Assembly (NCBI GenBank): GCA_964230255.1
Contig: CAXRGW010000022.1
Location: 1-25,946 of the forward strand
From: Alteromonas_E sp964230255
Lineage (GTDB): Bacteria > Pseudomonadota > Gammaproteobacteria > Enterobacterales > Alteromonadaceae
Length of the DNA stretch: 25,946 nt
Direction: 5' to 3'
The first letter of the stretch is position 1. Every line of letters begins with the position of its first letter. This document shows, in pieces, positions 15,686 through 22,665 of this stretch. The notes beneath the pieces were generated by a model. The model was not told the origin of the DNA and ran no database searches. It saw only the letters and a list, made by a program, of their open reading frames with translations. The position numbers and the translations under genes were made by a program.

Positions 15686-16894
15686 TTATACGTCAATCGG
15701 ATCGCCGCGGCGAATGCCAAGCCATAGGATACTAAGAGCAAAAACACAACCAATTGACCACTGTGCCCAAGCCTCAACTGGCAATAATACGTTCATTGCG
15801 AACACCATAAACCACTTGAAAACTTCACCACTAAAAGCCCAACTCTTGTTTTCTAACAAGCTGCCTAAGGTAGTTAGCGTTACGACTAAAACTACACATG
15901 CAAAAAGCTGTTCTACAAGACTCATCAATGTGAACTGTGTTAACAAACTCAAGGTTAAACATATCCCAAGCGCTAATTGCAGCGCGGCATAACCCTTGAT
16001 TGTGAATGATAAAGGCACATCAAACTTGCGAAACGTATCTGGGTTGAAAGACTGTTTTGGTGGCAGTGTCGCCATTACATCATCTGGTCGCCAACCGGTG
16101 CGGCCAAACCATACTTTAAACTTATCGCGCCAAAGCGCAGTTGCGCGACTGTCGCTGATCAACTGGCGATACAAATGCCAGTTGCTCCACATCGGATTCC
16201 AGCTGCGTAATGGAGTGCGAATGCCATATATCGGCGGCTGCTCATCTAACTCCGGCTGAAAAGTACCGAACATGCGGTCCCAAAGGATGAACACACCGCC
16301 ATAGTTTTTATCAATATAAATATCATTTTGAGCGTGATGGACACGGTGGTTAGATGGTGTAACGACAATACCGTCGAAAATACCGAGACGACCAACATGC
16401 CGTGTGTGTACCCAAAATTGATAAACTAGATTCAGCGCTGCTATCGACAGCATTAACGCTAGCGGGATACCTAAAAATGCTAACGGAATGAAGAACAGCC
16501 AATTTAAAATCGAACCGCTGGTCTGGCGTAATGCGGTTGTTAAATTGTATTCCTCACTGCTGTGATGGACTACATGGGCAGCCCACAATACGCTCATCTC
16601 ATGGCCTAGGCGATGATTCCAATAGTAGAGGAAATCGTACAAAACAAACGCGACCACCCAAAACTGCCAGGTATCAGGCCAATTAAACCGTGCCACATCG
16701 TCAACAAAAACGGCGTAAATGCTCAGCGGAATGAGTGTTTTAATCACTTCAAATACGCGACTAAGCATGCCTATGCTCAAGCTAGCAATGGCATCGTTTA
16801 AACGGTAATAACCCGTTTGTCGCTTTATATCCATGGCCAATTCAAGCGCCATCAGAATAAAGAAACCCGGTATCGCGTAAAGTATTATCTGCAT
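15686..16894 (-). CDS. Fatty acid hydroxylase / alkylglycerol-monooxygenase-like membrane protein
   Basis: A 402-residue integral membrane di-iron enzyme of the sterol desaturase/fatty acid hydroxylase superfamily. The histidine clusters are complete: HRLGH (94-98), HVVHH (107-111), HTRH (163-166) and HRVHH (183-187). The first domain (about 1-275) has four or five hydrophobic segments. A second membrane region (about 290-395) adds four more. Overall layout and histidine pattern resemble alkylglycerol monooxygenase (TMEM195/AGMO), which cleaves ether lipids using tetrahydrobiopterin. Substrate and cofactor in bacteria are not established. A DUF6482 gene follows 37 bases later. Confidence 0.86.
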   Translation of the reverse strand: MQIILYAIPGFFILMALELAMDIKRQTGYYRLNDAIASLSIGMLSRVFEVIKTLIPLSIYAVFVDDVARFNWPDTWQFWVVAFVLYDFLYYWNHRLGHEMSVLWAAHVVHHSSEEYNLTTALRQTSGSILNWLFFIPLAFLGIPLALMLSIAALNLVYQFWVHTRHVGRLGIFDGIVVTPSNHRVHHAQNDIYIDKNYGGVFILWDRMFGTFQPELDEQPPIYGIRTPLRSWNPMWSNWHLYRQLISDSRATALWRDKFKVWFGRTGWRPDDVMATLPPKQSFNPDTFRKFDVPLSFTIKGYAALQLALGICLTLSLLTQFTLMSLVEQLFACVVLVVTLTTLGSLLENKSWAFSGEVFKWFMVFAMNVLLPVEAWAQWSIGCVFALSILWLGIRRGDPIDV

Positions 16895-17070
16895 AATAAA
16901 CTTTTATAATTCTTTGTAGCCAATCGTAATGCAAGCGCACCAGAAACTCAAAAATTGCCGATATGCCCTTTGTAATAAACTGAACTAATTTGTATCTTCG
17001 GACTCTTGATTTTAATAGGCTTGTAACTATGTCGTTATATAAAACGTGTGTTTGGTAATTAGGAACGTAT
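16895..17070. promoter_or_regulatory. Divergent promoter region, hydroxylase / DUF3014
   Basis: The 176-base gap separates two divergent genes and must hold both promoters. A ribosome site AGGA lies just before the ATG at 17071. No strong -35/-10 pair or repeat stands out. Confidence 0.35.
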
Positions 17071-17949
17071 ATGAGCAGTGAAGAGGCAACCGCAAAGAAC
17101 TTGAAACCCCATATCATATTAGCCGCGGTTTTTATCGTCATTATCGCCGCAGTTTTATTGTGGCCATCGAGTGAGCCTGAGCCTACCAAGCCTCAACCGG
17201 TTTCTGTGCCCGAGCCAGAACTAGTAGCGCCGGATACAGCAGAGCCTGAAGTAGTGGAACCAGAACCCCAAGCATACACGCCTCCACCAGCTATTCAGGG
17301 AGTAGTGATTGATCCTGTTGAGGAGCCCGAACCGCAGGAGCTCAAGGCCGTCGAACCGGAAGTTATTGTCGATACATCAGACGCTGCTATTACCAGTGCC
17401 TTAATAGAGATTGCTAAAACACCCGTTGTTGGACGCCTGCTAGTTAATGATAGCTTGCTACAGCGTTTCGTTGTCACCGTATCAAATATAGCGGATGAAG
17501 ATGTGGCGCCAAGCCATCAATTGCTCAATCCACCAACTCAGAGTTTTAGAGTCTACCGTCAAGCTGATAGAGAATGGATTGATGCTGCCAGTTATAAGCG
17601 CTACACACCATACGTGGATGCGCTTGAGACCATGAGTAACGATGATCTTTTAGAGCTGTATCAACTCTATGAAGATAAAATTGATGCGGCATTTGCCGAA
17701 ATTGCGCTGCCAGGTCAATCATTCGATCGCGCCTTAGTCGATGCCATTGATGTTCTGTTGGACACACCCGAAGTACCGACGCCAGTTGAAGTGTATCGGG
17801 ATAGTGTTATGTATAAATACCGCGACGAAAGACTCGAAGCGTTAAGCCTGCCGCAAAAACAAATGCTGCGATTAGGGCCCGATAACATGCGCCGTGTTAA
17901 AGCTAAATTGCGGGCGCTGCGAGATAGTCTAATTAATGGATTTGAGTAA
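17071..17949 (+). CDS. DUF3014 domain protein, membrane anchored
   Basis: A 292-residue protein. One N-terminal TM helix (about 14-31) is followed by a Pro/Glu-rich linker (about 33-98) made of repeated EPEP-like units. This would span the periplasm with the N-terminus inside. The C-terminal domain (about 104-292) is helical and matches DUF3014: an early TPVVGRLLVNDSLLQRFVV stretch and a central FRVYRQADREWIDAASYKRY segment. Function is unknown. The DUF1285 gene overlaps its last codons by 14 bases, which suggests translational coupling. Confidence 0.85.
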   Translation: MSSEEATAKNLKPHIILAAVFIVIIAAVLLWPSSEPEPTKPQPVSVPEPELVAPDTAEPEVVEPEPQAYTPPPAIQGVVIDPVEEPEPQELKAVEPEVIVDTSDAAITSALIEIAKTPVVGRLLVNDSLLQRFVVTVSNIADEDVAPSHQLLNPPTQSFRVYRQADREWIDAASYKRYTPYVDALETMSNDDLLELYQLYEDKIDAAFAEIALPGQSFDRALVDAIDVLLDTPEVPTPVEVYRDSVMYKYRDERLEALSLPQKQMLRLGPDNMRRVKAKLRALRDSLINGFE

Positions 17950-18475
17950 ACTACAAGCGTCGCTGGCCGATTCTTCGGCCACCAAGATCCCGCCGGTAGA
18001 AAAGTGGGATCCGGCGTTCTGTGGTGACCTTGATATTCACATCAAGCGCAATGGCGATTGGTTTTATACCGGCTCACCTATTGGGCGTGCCGCTCTGGTT
18101 AAACTATTTGCCAGTATTATCAAATTCGAAAACGGAAAATACTATTTGGTAACCCCGGTCGAAAAGGTCGGTATCCAAGTTGATGATGTCCCTTTCGTTA
18201 TCACGCAGTGGCAGCGCGAATCAGGCTACTTAAATGTAAAGACGCAGACTGATGATTGGCTAACAATAGGCCAAGACCATCTGGTCGAGTTACGCCATGA
18301 CGTATTAAGTGATTCTCTCGTACCTTATGTAAACGTGCGCCGGAATCTGTGGGGACGAATCCATCAAAACGTTTTCTATCAATGGGCAGAAGAAGCAGAA
18401 GTTACCCAACATTACGGTGTAGAGTCGGCCGTTATGCTAAGTGGCGATTATCGGTTTTCTATCGGTGCCGTTTAA
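17936..18475 (+). CDS. DUF1285 domain protein
   Basis: A 179-residue cytosolic protein. The DUF1285 signature is clear: LDIHIKRNGDWFYTGSPIGRAALVKLF in the first third (about 33-59), then the YYLVTPVEKVGIQVDDVPF segment and the late PYVNVRRNLWGRIHQNVFYQ segment. Structures of family members were solved by structural genomics, but the role remains unknown. The start lies inside the last codons of the DUF3014 gene. The length is typical of the family. Confidence 0.88.
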   Translation: MDLSKLQASLADSSATKIPPVEKWDPAFCGDLDIHIKRNGDWFYTGSPIGRAALVKLFASIIKFENGKYYLVTPVEKVGIQVDDVPFVITQWQRESGYLNVKTQTDDWLTIGQDHLVELRHDVLSDSLVPYVNVRRNLWGRIHQNVFYQWAEEAEVTQHYGVESAVMLSGDYRFSIGAV

Positions 18476-18522
18476 CGTTTGAGCATATCGCTGACGCTGT
18501 TGCCAATACTCGGCGCTTCTAC

Positions 18523-18540
18523 TAAGGTGTTACCACCTTA
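18523..18540 (+). repeat. Short perfect hairpin upstream of the amidohydrolase gene
   Basis: TAAGGTG and CACCTTA form a perfect 7-pair stem with a TTAC loop, ending 17 bases before the ATG at 18558 and just before its GGAAG ribosome site. No T-run follows, so it is not a typical terminator. Confidence 0.45.
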
Positions 18541-18557
18541 CGAAGTCGGAAGTACCT

Positions 18558-19835
18558 ATGATTAGAACAATAATAATGTTATGCCTGTTTAGTGTGTCCA
18601 CTGTTCAAGCCAAGACATTGATCCACGCAGGTAATCTCATAAGTGCTGAAGACAGGGATGTAAAAGAACAACAAACAATAGTGATTGATGAAGGTCGTAT
18701 CGCCGCTATTCAAGCCGGATATCAGCCCGGCGACGCCAACGATACTATTATCGATTTACGTGACTTTACGGTAATGCCAGGCTTTATGGATATGCATGTG
18801 CATTTGTCTATGCAGCATGGCGGTCCTGCCACCTATTTGGAGCGTTTTACCTTAAATGAAGCTGACTATGCATTAGCAGCGGCCAAGTATGCTGAGACAA
18901 CCCTGCTTTCGGGCTTTACCACGGTGCGCAATCTCGGTGACGGCTACAATGAAACTGTTGCGCTTAGAAATGCTATCAACAATGGCCGTTATGCCGGACC
19001 ACGCATATACACTTCGGCAAAATCGATCGCGACTACGGGCGGTCACGCCGACCCAACCAATGGTTTCAATGCTTCACTGCGTGGCGACCCTGGTCCAAAA
19101 GACGGGGTGATTAACGGCCCGGATGAAGCCCGCAAAGCCGTTCGACAACGCTACAAAGACGGAGCAGATGTAATTAAAATCACGGCAACTGGTGGTGTTT
19201 TAAGTGTCGCCAAGAGCGGGCAAAATCCACAATTTATGGTCGATGAACTAGAAGCTATTGTCGCGACAGCTAAGGACTATGAAATGAGTGTTGCTGTTCA
19301 TGCGCATGGCACCGAAGGGATGCAACGTGCTATTCGCGCGGGCGCAGATTCAATCGAGCACGGCACTTACATGACCGATGAGACCATAGCGCTGATGAAG
19401 AAGCACGGTACCTACTATGTACCCACTATTTTGGCCGGTAAATTCGTTGCGGAAAAGGCCAAGATCGATGGGTATTTTCCCGCATTAGTGCAGCCCAAAG
19501 CCGCGGCAATTGGACCGTTGATTCAGCGCACGTTTGCACGCGCTCATGCCGCCGGTGTAAAAATTGCGTTCGGTACCGACTCTGGCGTGTCAGCCCACGG
19601 TGACAACGGCAAAGAGTTCGCTTTAATGGTCGAAGCTGGTATGGAACCCATCGATGCGATTATTAGTGCTACTCGTAATGCCGCGGATTTGCTTAATATA
19701 ACTGATAAGCTAGGAACGATCACCGTGGGTAAGAAAGCAGATATTGTCGCAGTTCAAGGGGACCCATTAGCAAATATCGAATTACTGCAAGACGTCCAGT
19801 TTGTTATGAAGGACGGAACAGTGTTTAAACAGTAA
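18558..19835 (+). CDS. Exported metal-dependent amidohydrolase (imidazolonepropionase/prolidase-like)
   Basis: A 425-residue protein of the amidohydrolase superfamily with a short Sec signal (cleavage near VQA/K, residue 18). The binuclear metal site is complete: His80 and His82 in DMHVHL, Lys207 in VIKITATGG as the carboxylated lysine, His248/His250 in HAHG, His268 in IEHG and Asp341 in GTDSG. This pattern matches the group that hydrolyses Xaa-Pro or Xaa-Arg/Lys dipeptides and N-acyl amino acids. A periplasmic dipeptide or carboxypeptidase role is likely. GGAAG precedes the start and a good terminator follows the gene, so it may be monocistronic. Confidence 0.9.
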   Translation: MIRTIIMLCLFSVSTVQAKTLIHAGNLISAEDRDVKEQQTIVIDEGRIAAIQAGYQPGDANDTIIDLRDFTVMPGFMDMHVHLSMQHGGPATYLERFTLNEADYALAAAKYAETTLLSGFTTVRNLGDGYNETVALRNAINNGRYAGPRIYTSAKSIATTGGHADPTNGFNASLRGDPGPKDGVINGPDEARKAVRQRYKDGADVIKITATGGVLSVAKSGQNPQFMVDELEAIVATAKDYEMSVAVHAHGTEGMQRAIRAGADSIEHGTYMTDETIALMKKHGTYYVPTILAGKFVAEKAKIDGYFPALVQPKAAAIGPLIQRTFARAHAAGVKIAFGTDSGVSAHGDNGKEFALMVEAGMEPIDAIISATRNAADLLNITDKLGTITVGKKADIVAVQGDPLANIELLQDVQFVMKDGTVFKQ

Positions 19836-19860
19836 TCAAACATCGTTGTGTTTCTCGCTT

Positions 19861-19896
19861 AACGCCGCGCATCTCGTGCAGCGTTTTATTTTCTCT
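19861..19896 (+). terminator. Intrinsic terminator after the amidohydrolase gene
   Basis: AACGC-C-GCGC pairs with GTGC-A-GCGTT around an ATCTC loop: nine pairs with one internal mismatch and one wobble. It is followed by TTATTTTCTCT. It begins 25 bases after the stop codon. Confidence 0.68.
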
Positions 19897-20096
19897 CGAC
19901 ACCACGAACCTATCGTTATTCTTCCTTACTTGGTCGCAATTACCTGGTAGTTACGGCGTTATTTAGTTGCAATATCGGGCAGTTGAATTTTGATCTCAAC
20001 GCGTTAATCCTGCGTTAGTTTGACAACGATTGTTTAGCAACAAACTACATCACTGTGTAAATTCAATCCAACGAATAAAAAACCAAAGGAACGACG
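19897..20096 (+). promoter_or_regulatory. Leader of the exported methyltransferase gene
   Basis: A perfect TTGACA -35 element is at 20020-20025. The -10 is unclear: AAACTA at 16-base spacing or TACATC at 20. AAGGA at 20086-20090 is a good ribosome site six bases before the ATG at 20097. Confidence 0.4.
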
Positions 20097-20870
20097 ATGA
20101 AGAAACTGTACTCTGCCTTGCTAGCCTCGACGCTAGTCATTGGCCTATCAACAACAGCCGTAATGGCACATGAACACAACGACCATTCTACCGAAGAAAG
20201 AATCAAAGCAGCAATGCAAACCGACATTCGTACGGACGCTGAAAAAGAGCGTGACCGCAATCGTAGTCCGGTAGAGACACTAGCGTTCTTTGGTCTCGAG
20301 CACGACATGAAAATTGTTGAGTTGTTGCCTGGTGGCGGCTGGTATACCAAATTGTTGGTTCCAACCTTAGCTGAGCACGGTGAATATTACGCGGCAATCG
20401 GGACCGGCACGATCAAGCGCACCTTGAGTGAAGAGCCTGGCTTTGAAAGTATGCAAATCATAGGTGAGGACGCTGAGATATGGCGCGAAGAAGATTCACG
20501 CTTTTATTCAATGAAACTAGATTCGCTGGGCGTTTCAGATGTAGACATTGTGTTCACCTTCAGAAACTACCACAACTTTGCTGACGACGGCCGTGCGGCG
20601 ATGAACAAAGCAGCGTTCGATGCGCTTAAATCAGGCGGCATTTATGCCGTGGTTGATCACACAGCACGTCATATGGAGCCCCTAAACGACTCAAACCGCC
20701 GTCGCTTTGATCCGGTTAAAGCTATCATGGAAATTCAGGCGGCGGGCTTTGTATTAGTTGACTACTCGCCAATTCACTATCGCGAAGACGACGAACTAGA
20801 ATATGAAGTTGGTACCAAAAGTGTACGCGGCAACTCTGACCGCTGGACGCTAAAATTTGTTAAGCCATAA
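20097..20870 (+). CDS. Exported class I methyltransferase-fold protein (COG4798-like)
   Basis: A 257-residue protein with a clear Sec signal peptide (MKKLYSALLASTLVIGLS..., cleavage near VMA/H at 24-25). The mature N-terminus starts His-Glu-His-Asn-Asp-His. A Rossmann methyltransferase fold follows with motif I as VELLPGGGWYTKLL (about 75-88) and an acidic region further on (VDIVFTFRNYHNF). These features match the COG4798 group of predicted methyltransferases. The oddity is location: SAM is cytosolic, so an exported SAM-dependent enzyme is unexpected; the fold may have another role. It ends against the convergent tusA gene. Confidence 0.8.
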   Translation: MKKLYSALLASTLVIGLSTTAVMAHEHNDHSTEERIKAAMQTDIRTDAEKERDRNRSPVETLAFFGLEHDMKIVELLPGGGWYTKLLVPTLAEHGEYYAAIGTGTIKRTLSEEPGFESMQIIGEDAEIWREEDSRFYSMKLDSLGVSDVDIVFTFRNYHNFADDGRAAMNKAAFDALKSGGIYAVVDHTARHMEPLNDSNRRRFDPVKAIMEIQAAGFVLVDYSPIHYREDDELEYEVGTKSVRGNSDRWTLKFVKP

Positions 20871-20871
20871 G

Positions 20872-20938
20872 GCTCTCGATAAGCCCTCAAATTAAGTGAG
20901 AGCTATTCACGAGATTATTCTAGAAGTTATTCACGAAA
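20872..20938. repeat. Convergent intergenic spacer with hairpin and degenerate 24-base repeat
   Basis: GCTCTC (20872-20877) pairs with GAGAGC (20898-20903). After it, TATTCACGA occurs at 20904-20912 and 20928-20936, each followed three bases later by TATTC, giving two degenerate units of 24 bases. The hairpin could end transcription from either side, but no clear T-run is present. Confidence 0.35.
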
Positions 20939-21199
20939 CTATTCGAGCCCCTTCCGGATGATAAATCGGTAAGGGTTTTTTTGTATGTCGCTAGCCACTA
21001 ACGTGTGATGCATAAATCGACAGAAACTGGGAATATCTCGCGTTGTAGAATGGTCATCGGCAACCACGCTTAGGGTTTCACCATCCGCCATTTTGCGGAT
21101 ATTCAAACGAACCATCATTACTGGCTCAGGGCAACGTAAACCCACGGCATCTAATGCAACATCAGTTGCTGCGAAATCGTTGTCGAAATCAGATGCCAT
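20939..21199 (-). CDS. tusA: TusA-family sulfurtransferase
   Basis: An 86-residue cytosolic protein. The TusA signature is present: LDAVGLRCPEPVMMVR, with the active Cys23 in the CPEP motif, then DDHSTTRDIPSFCRFMHH (with a second Cys near 60). TusA accepts persulfide from IscS and relays sulfur for 2-thiouridine in tRNA and other uses. Length (86) and C-terminal half (PYRFIIRKG) match true TusA rather than YeeD/YedF paralogues. The start overlaps the end of pyrE by 11 bases, so it is likely co-translated. Confidence 0.92.
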   Translation of the reverse strand: MASDFDNDFAATDVALDAVGLRCPEPVMMVRLNIRKMADGETLSVVADDHSTTRDIPSFCRFMHHTLVASDIQKNPYRFIIRKGLE

Positions 21200-21827
21200 A
21201 TTGCTCGCGATACGCGTTGATCTTGGTCACTGAATCATGTTCGCCTTGTTCAACTAAGTACTCAACTACGTCGTTCAAGGTAACAATAGCGACTACGCGA
21301 GTATTGAAGTCACGTTCCACTTCTTGAATTGCAGACAATTCTCCCTGACCCCGTTCTTGGCGATCTAGCGCAATCAATACGCCACTTAGCGCTGCATCGT
21401 GCGCAGCAATAAGTTGCATCGATTCGCGGATAGCAGTGCCAGCAGTGATAACATCATCCACCAGCATAACCTTGCCTTTGAGCTCGCTACCGACCAAATT
21501 TCCACCTTCACCGTGGGTTTTTGCCTCTTTGCGATTGAAGCAATAAGGCACGTCAAGTCGGTGATCATTTGCCAAGGCTACCGCAGTAGTCGTTGCAATA
21601 GGGATCCCTTTGTAGGCAGGACCAAACAACAAATCAAAGTTAATGTTTGCCGCAACTAATGCACTCGCGTAAAAACGCCCCAATTGAGCTAAGTCCCCAC
21701 CGCTATTGAATAACCCTGCATTAAAAAAATACGGACTCACACGCCCCGACTTTAAGGTAAATTTACCGAATTTCAAAACACCGCGCGCAATGGCGAATTG
21801 GATAAATTGACGTTGATAATCTTGCAT
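21189..21827 (-). CDS. pyrE: Orotate phosphoribosyltransferase
   Basis: A 212-residue cytosolic enzyme that joins orotate and PRPP to give OMP in pyrimidine synthesis. The PRPP motif VMLVDDVITAGTA is at 120-132 and the mobile catalytic loop FNRKEAKTHGEGG at 97-109. The N-terminal KSGRVSPYFFNAG element binds orotate. Length equals the E. coli enzyme (213). It starts eight bases after the rph stop, so the pair is co-transcribed and there is no space for the intergenic attenuator known in E. coli. tusA overlaps its end. Confidence 0.97.
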   Translation of the reverse strand: MQDYQRQFIQFAIARGVLKFGKFTLKSGRVSPYFFNAGLFNSGGDLAQLGRFYASALVAANINFDLLFGPAYKGIPIATTTAVALANDHRLDVPYCFNRKEAKTHGEGGNLVGSELKGKVMLVDDVITAGTAIRESMQLIAAHDAALSGVLIALDRQERGQGELSAIQEVERDFNTRVVAIVTLNDVVEYLVEQGEHDSVTKINAYREQYGI

Positions 21828-21835
21828 TGTTTTAC

Positions 21836-22549
21836 CTAGCTTAGCGCCAATTTCTGCGCATCAAATAGCTCCATTAAGCCCGCTTTCGCGATACTCATCA
21901 TCTCATTAAGTTCGTCGAAACTGAATGGTTCACCTTCAGCAGTACCTTGAACTTCAATCAACTGTCCAGTTTCAGTCATAACGACGTTCATGTCAGTTTC
22001 TGCCGAAGAGTCTTCTACATACTCTAAGTCAGCAATCGCGGTTCCCTCATAAATACCTACCGATAAAGCTGCAATCATGTGTTTTAGCGGGTTCGCTTTA
22101 AGAATGCCTTTGCTACGCATGTGCGTTAGTGCGTCTACTAGCGCCACGCAAGCGCCAGTAATAGACGCTGTGCGGGTACCACCGTCGGCTTGAATTACGT
22201 CACAGTCAACAGTGATAGTGTTTTCACCCAAGATACTCAGATCAACAGCGGCACGCAGTGAACGTGCAATTAAGCGCTGGATTTCTAGCGTACGACCACC
22301 TTGCTTGCCACGAGCCGCTTCACGTGCAGAACGCGTGTGTGTTGCGCGCGGTAACATGCTGTATTCAGCGGTGATCCAGCCTTTGCCCTGCCCTTTCATA
22401 AAGCGCGGAACACCTTCTTCAACAGTGGCATTACAGATAACTTTGGTATTGCCAAACTCAATCAACACTGACCCTTCAGCGTGACACGTGAATTGACGAG
22501 TGATAGTTACAGGTCTGATTTGACTGGCGGTTCTTCCGCTAGGGCGCAT
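21836..22549 (-). CDS. rph: Ribonuclease PH
   Basis: A 237-residue phosphorolytic exoribonuclease that trims the 3' ends of tRNA precursors. Family marks are MRPSGRTASQIRPV at the N-terminus, MLPRATHTRSAREAARGKQ GGRT with the phosphate-binding arginine region, and CDVIQADGGTRTASITGA. Length is that of E. coli RNase PH (238), with no sign of the frameshift found in E. coli K-12. AGGAG sits six bases before the ATG. It heads the rph-pyrE-tusA set; two hairpins separate it from the S9 peptidase gene upstream. Confidence 0.97.
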   Translation of the reverse strand: MRPSGRTASQIRPVTITRQFTCHAEGSVLIEFGNTKVICNATVEEGVPRFMKGQGKGWITAEYSMLPRATHTRSAREAARGKQGGRTLEIQRLIARSLRAAVDLSILGENTITVDCDVIQADGGTRTASITGACVALVDALTHMRSKGILKANPLKHMIAALSVGIYEGTAIADLEYVEDSSAETDMNVVMTETGQLIEVQGTAEGEPFSFDELNEMMSIAKAGLMELFDAQKLALS

Positions 22550-22564
22550 GCGGCTCTCCTAAAC

Positions 22565-22578
22565 TTACGGTGGCGTAA
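22565..22578 (-). repeat. Small hairpin in the rph leader
   Basis: TTACG and CGTAA (5 pairs, 4-base loop) lie 16 bases before the rph start, next to its AGGAG ribosome site. It is short and may be chance. Confidence 0.25.
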
Positions 22579-22583
22579 ATGAA

Positions 22584-22610
22584 AGCGCGCAGTATACATG
22601 ACTGCGCGCT
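22584..22610 (-). terminator. Strong GC-rich hairpin between the S9 peptidase and rph genes
   Basis: AGCGCGCAGT and ACTGCGCGCT form a perfect 10-pair stem around a 7-base loop. On the minus strand it is followed by TTCATTT, so it can act as an intrinsic terminator for the S9 peptidase transcript. On the plus strand no T-run follows. Confidence 0.65.
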
Positions 22611-22626
22611 GTTAAGGGAGAGGTAA

Positions 22627-22658
22627 GCCAAATCTGAATATGATTCGGCGCCTTTTTA
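22627..22658. terminator. Second hairpin after the S9 peptidase gene, possibly bidirectional
   Basis: GCCAAATC (22627-22634) and GATTCGGC (22642-22649) form an 8-position stem: complete with one G-U wobble in minus-strand RNA, one mismatch in plus-strand RNA. On the plus strand CTTTTT follows; on the minus strand the matching A-run precedes. It lies 16 bases after the peptidase stop. Confidence 0.5.
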
Positions 22659-22665
22659 TTGGATA

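Noticed and set aside
15649..15777. Longer N-terminus for the DUF6482 gene with a hydrophobic leader
   Set aside because: The extension overlaps the hydroxylase gene in another frame, has no ribosome site, and the family begins near the ATG at 15646-15648, which has GAGG in place.
21828..21835. pyrE attenuator between rph and pyrE
   Set aside because: The gap is eight bases, too short for a hairpin and leader peptide.
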